Origin: Eubacterium sp.
GTDB taxonomy: Bacteria; Bacillota_A; Clostridia; Lachnospirales; Lachnospiraceae
Length of the DNA: 43,388 bases
NCBI GenBank assembly: GCA_024687845.1
Contig: JAILEL010000483.1
Location: forward strand, 1 to 43,388
Direction of reading: 5' to 3'
The notes under the pieces are model-generated. The model was given only the letters and a program-made list of their open reading frames with translations. It did not search any database and had not been told where the DNA came from. Below, one piece after another: positions 43,207 to 43,388 of the stretch. A program made the position numbers and the translations under genes. The first letter of the stretch is position 1. Each line of letters starts with the position of its first letter.

Positions 43207-43388
43207 CAAATATATTAAATTATTTGTTACTATTCACAGTACATGAGATAAGTAACAAAAATGACTGCTTGCAGGCACTTTTTGTTTACTTATCTCATGA
43301 TACCTGTGAAGCAGGAACTCAAAAAGCATGATTCAGTGCCTCCGAAGGAGGCAATAGAACATCGAATATTAGGCTTATTTATGCTTGC
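43207..43388. repeat. Non-coding end region with long imperfect hairpin and a second small hairpin
   Basis: The last 182 bases hold no open frame of note. TTCACAG...ATGAGATAAGTAA-CAAAAA (43233-43261) pairs with TTTTTGTTTACTTATCTCAT...CTGTGAA (43279-43310) with a few bulges, and its loop contains CTGC-TT-GCAG (43265-43274). A second stem, TGCCTCC-GAA-GGAGGCA, is at 43337-43353. It resembles a mobile intergenic repeat or a structured RNA, cut by the window edge. Confidence 0.6.

Overview
The window looks like a chromosomal segment of a low-GC anaerobic Firmicute, most probably a rumen- or gut-type Lachnospiraceae (Butyrivibrio/Pseudobutyrivibrio-like). The basis is AT-rich DNA with strong GGAGG ribosome binding sites, a murB-rapZ-whiA-HPr-like cluster next to hprK and a ROK glucokinase, a DUF5688-type protein, and a fused PotC-PotD polyamine transporter. 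The genus is inferred, not proven. Nearly all genes lie on the minus strand; only a CYTH protein, uvrC-yqeG and a small Lys/Glu/Ala-rich protein are on plus. No rRNA, tRNA, CRISPR array, transposase or prophage gene was seen.

Layout, left to right. 1-3.1 kb: a MacB-type efflux/ABC cluster (permease only starting at the edge, ATPase with a repeat-rich tail, membrane fusion protein, small membrane protein). 3.1-5.4 kb: rarA, a single-domain response regulator and a TetR regulator whose real start is an internal TTG. 5.7-8.1 kb: a cold-shock protein, a DUF5688 protein and hisC. 8.1-11.0 kb: mrp-DJ-1-murF. 11.1-11.6 kb: a divergent CYTH gene. 11.6-17.3 kb: a riboflavin operon, FMN riboswitch-ribD-ribE-ribBA-ribH, followed by a HAD phosphatase translationally coupled to ribH and a DUF1189-like membrane protein. 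17.3-20.0 kb: a large Sel1/TPR protein. 20.1-25.3 kb: hprK-glcK and murB-rapZ-whiA-crh-like. 25.6-28.0 kb: uvrC-yqeG. 28.0-33.6 kb: an unrecognised 697-residue protein, a membrane-anchored MutS-like ATPase, a small Lys/Glu/Ala-rich protein and a two-helix membrane protein. 33.6-37.6 kb: leuS and an AI-2E-family permease. 37.7-39.2 kb: a HAD hydrolase and a GT2 glycosyltransferase. 39.3-43.0 kb: potA-potB-potCD. The last 0.3 kb is non-coding, with a terminator and a long imperfect hairpin.

How parts work together. HprK (24.4-25.3 kb) is the kinase/phosphorylase for Ser46 of HPr/Crh proteins. The HPr-like protein here keeps Ser46 but has Glu at the position of catalytic His15, so it should act as a Crh-type regulator and not as a sugar phosphocarrier. 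Its neighbours whiA, rapZ, murB and glucokinase join carbon sensing to wall synthesis and division. The rib operon contains all the named riboflavin enzymes, plus a candidate for the usually unlinked phosphatase step.

The most interesting points are: the His-less HPr; a 104-nt structured insert flanked by perfect 22-bp direct repeats that appear to duplicate the hprK promoter core; the ribH-coupled phosphatase; overlapping divergent promoters at mrp/CYTH; two large uncharacterised proteins (911 and 697 residues as open frames); and the membrane-anchored MutS-like ATPase. I did not find a complete, clearly novel multi-gene system such as a defence island.
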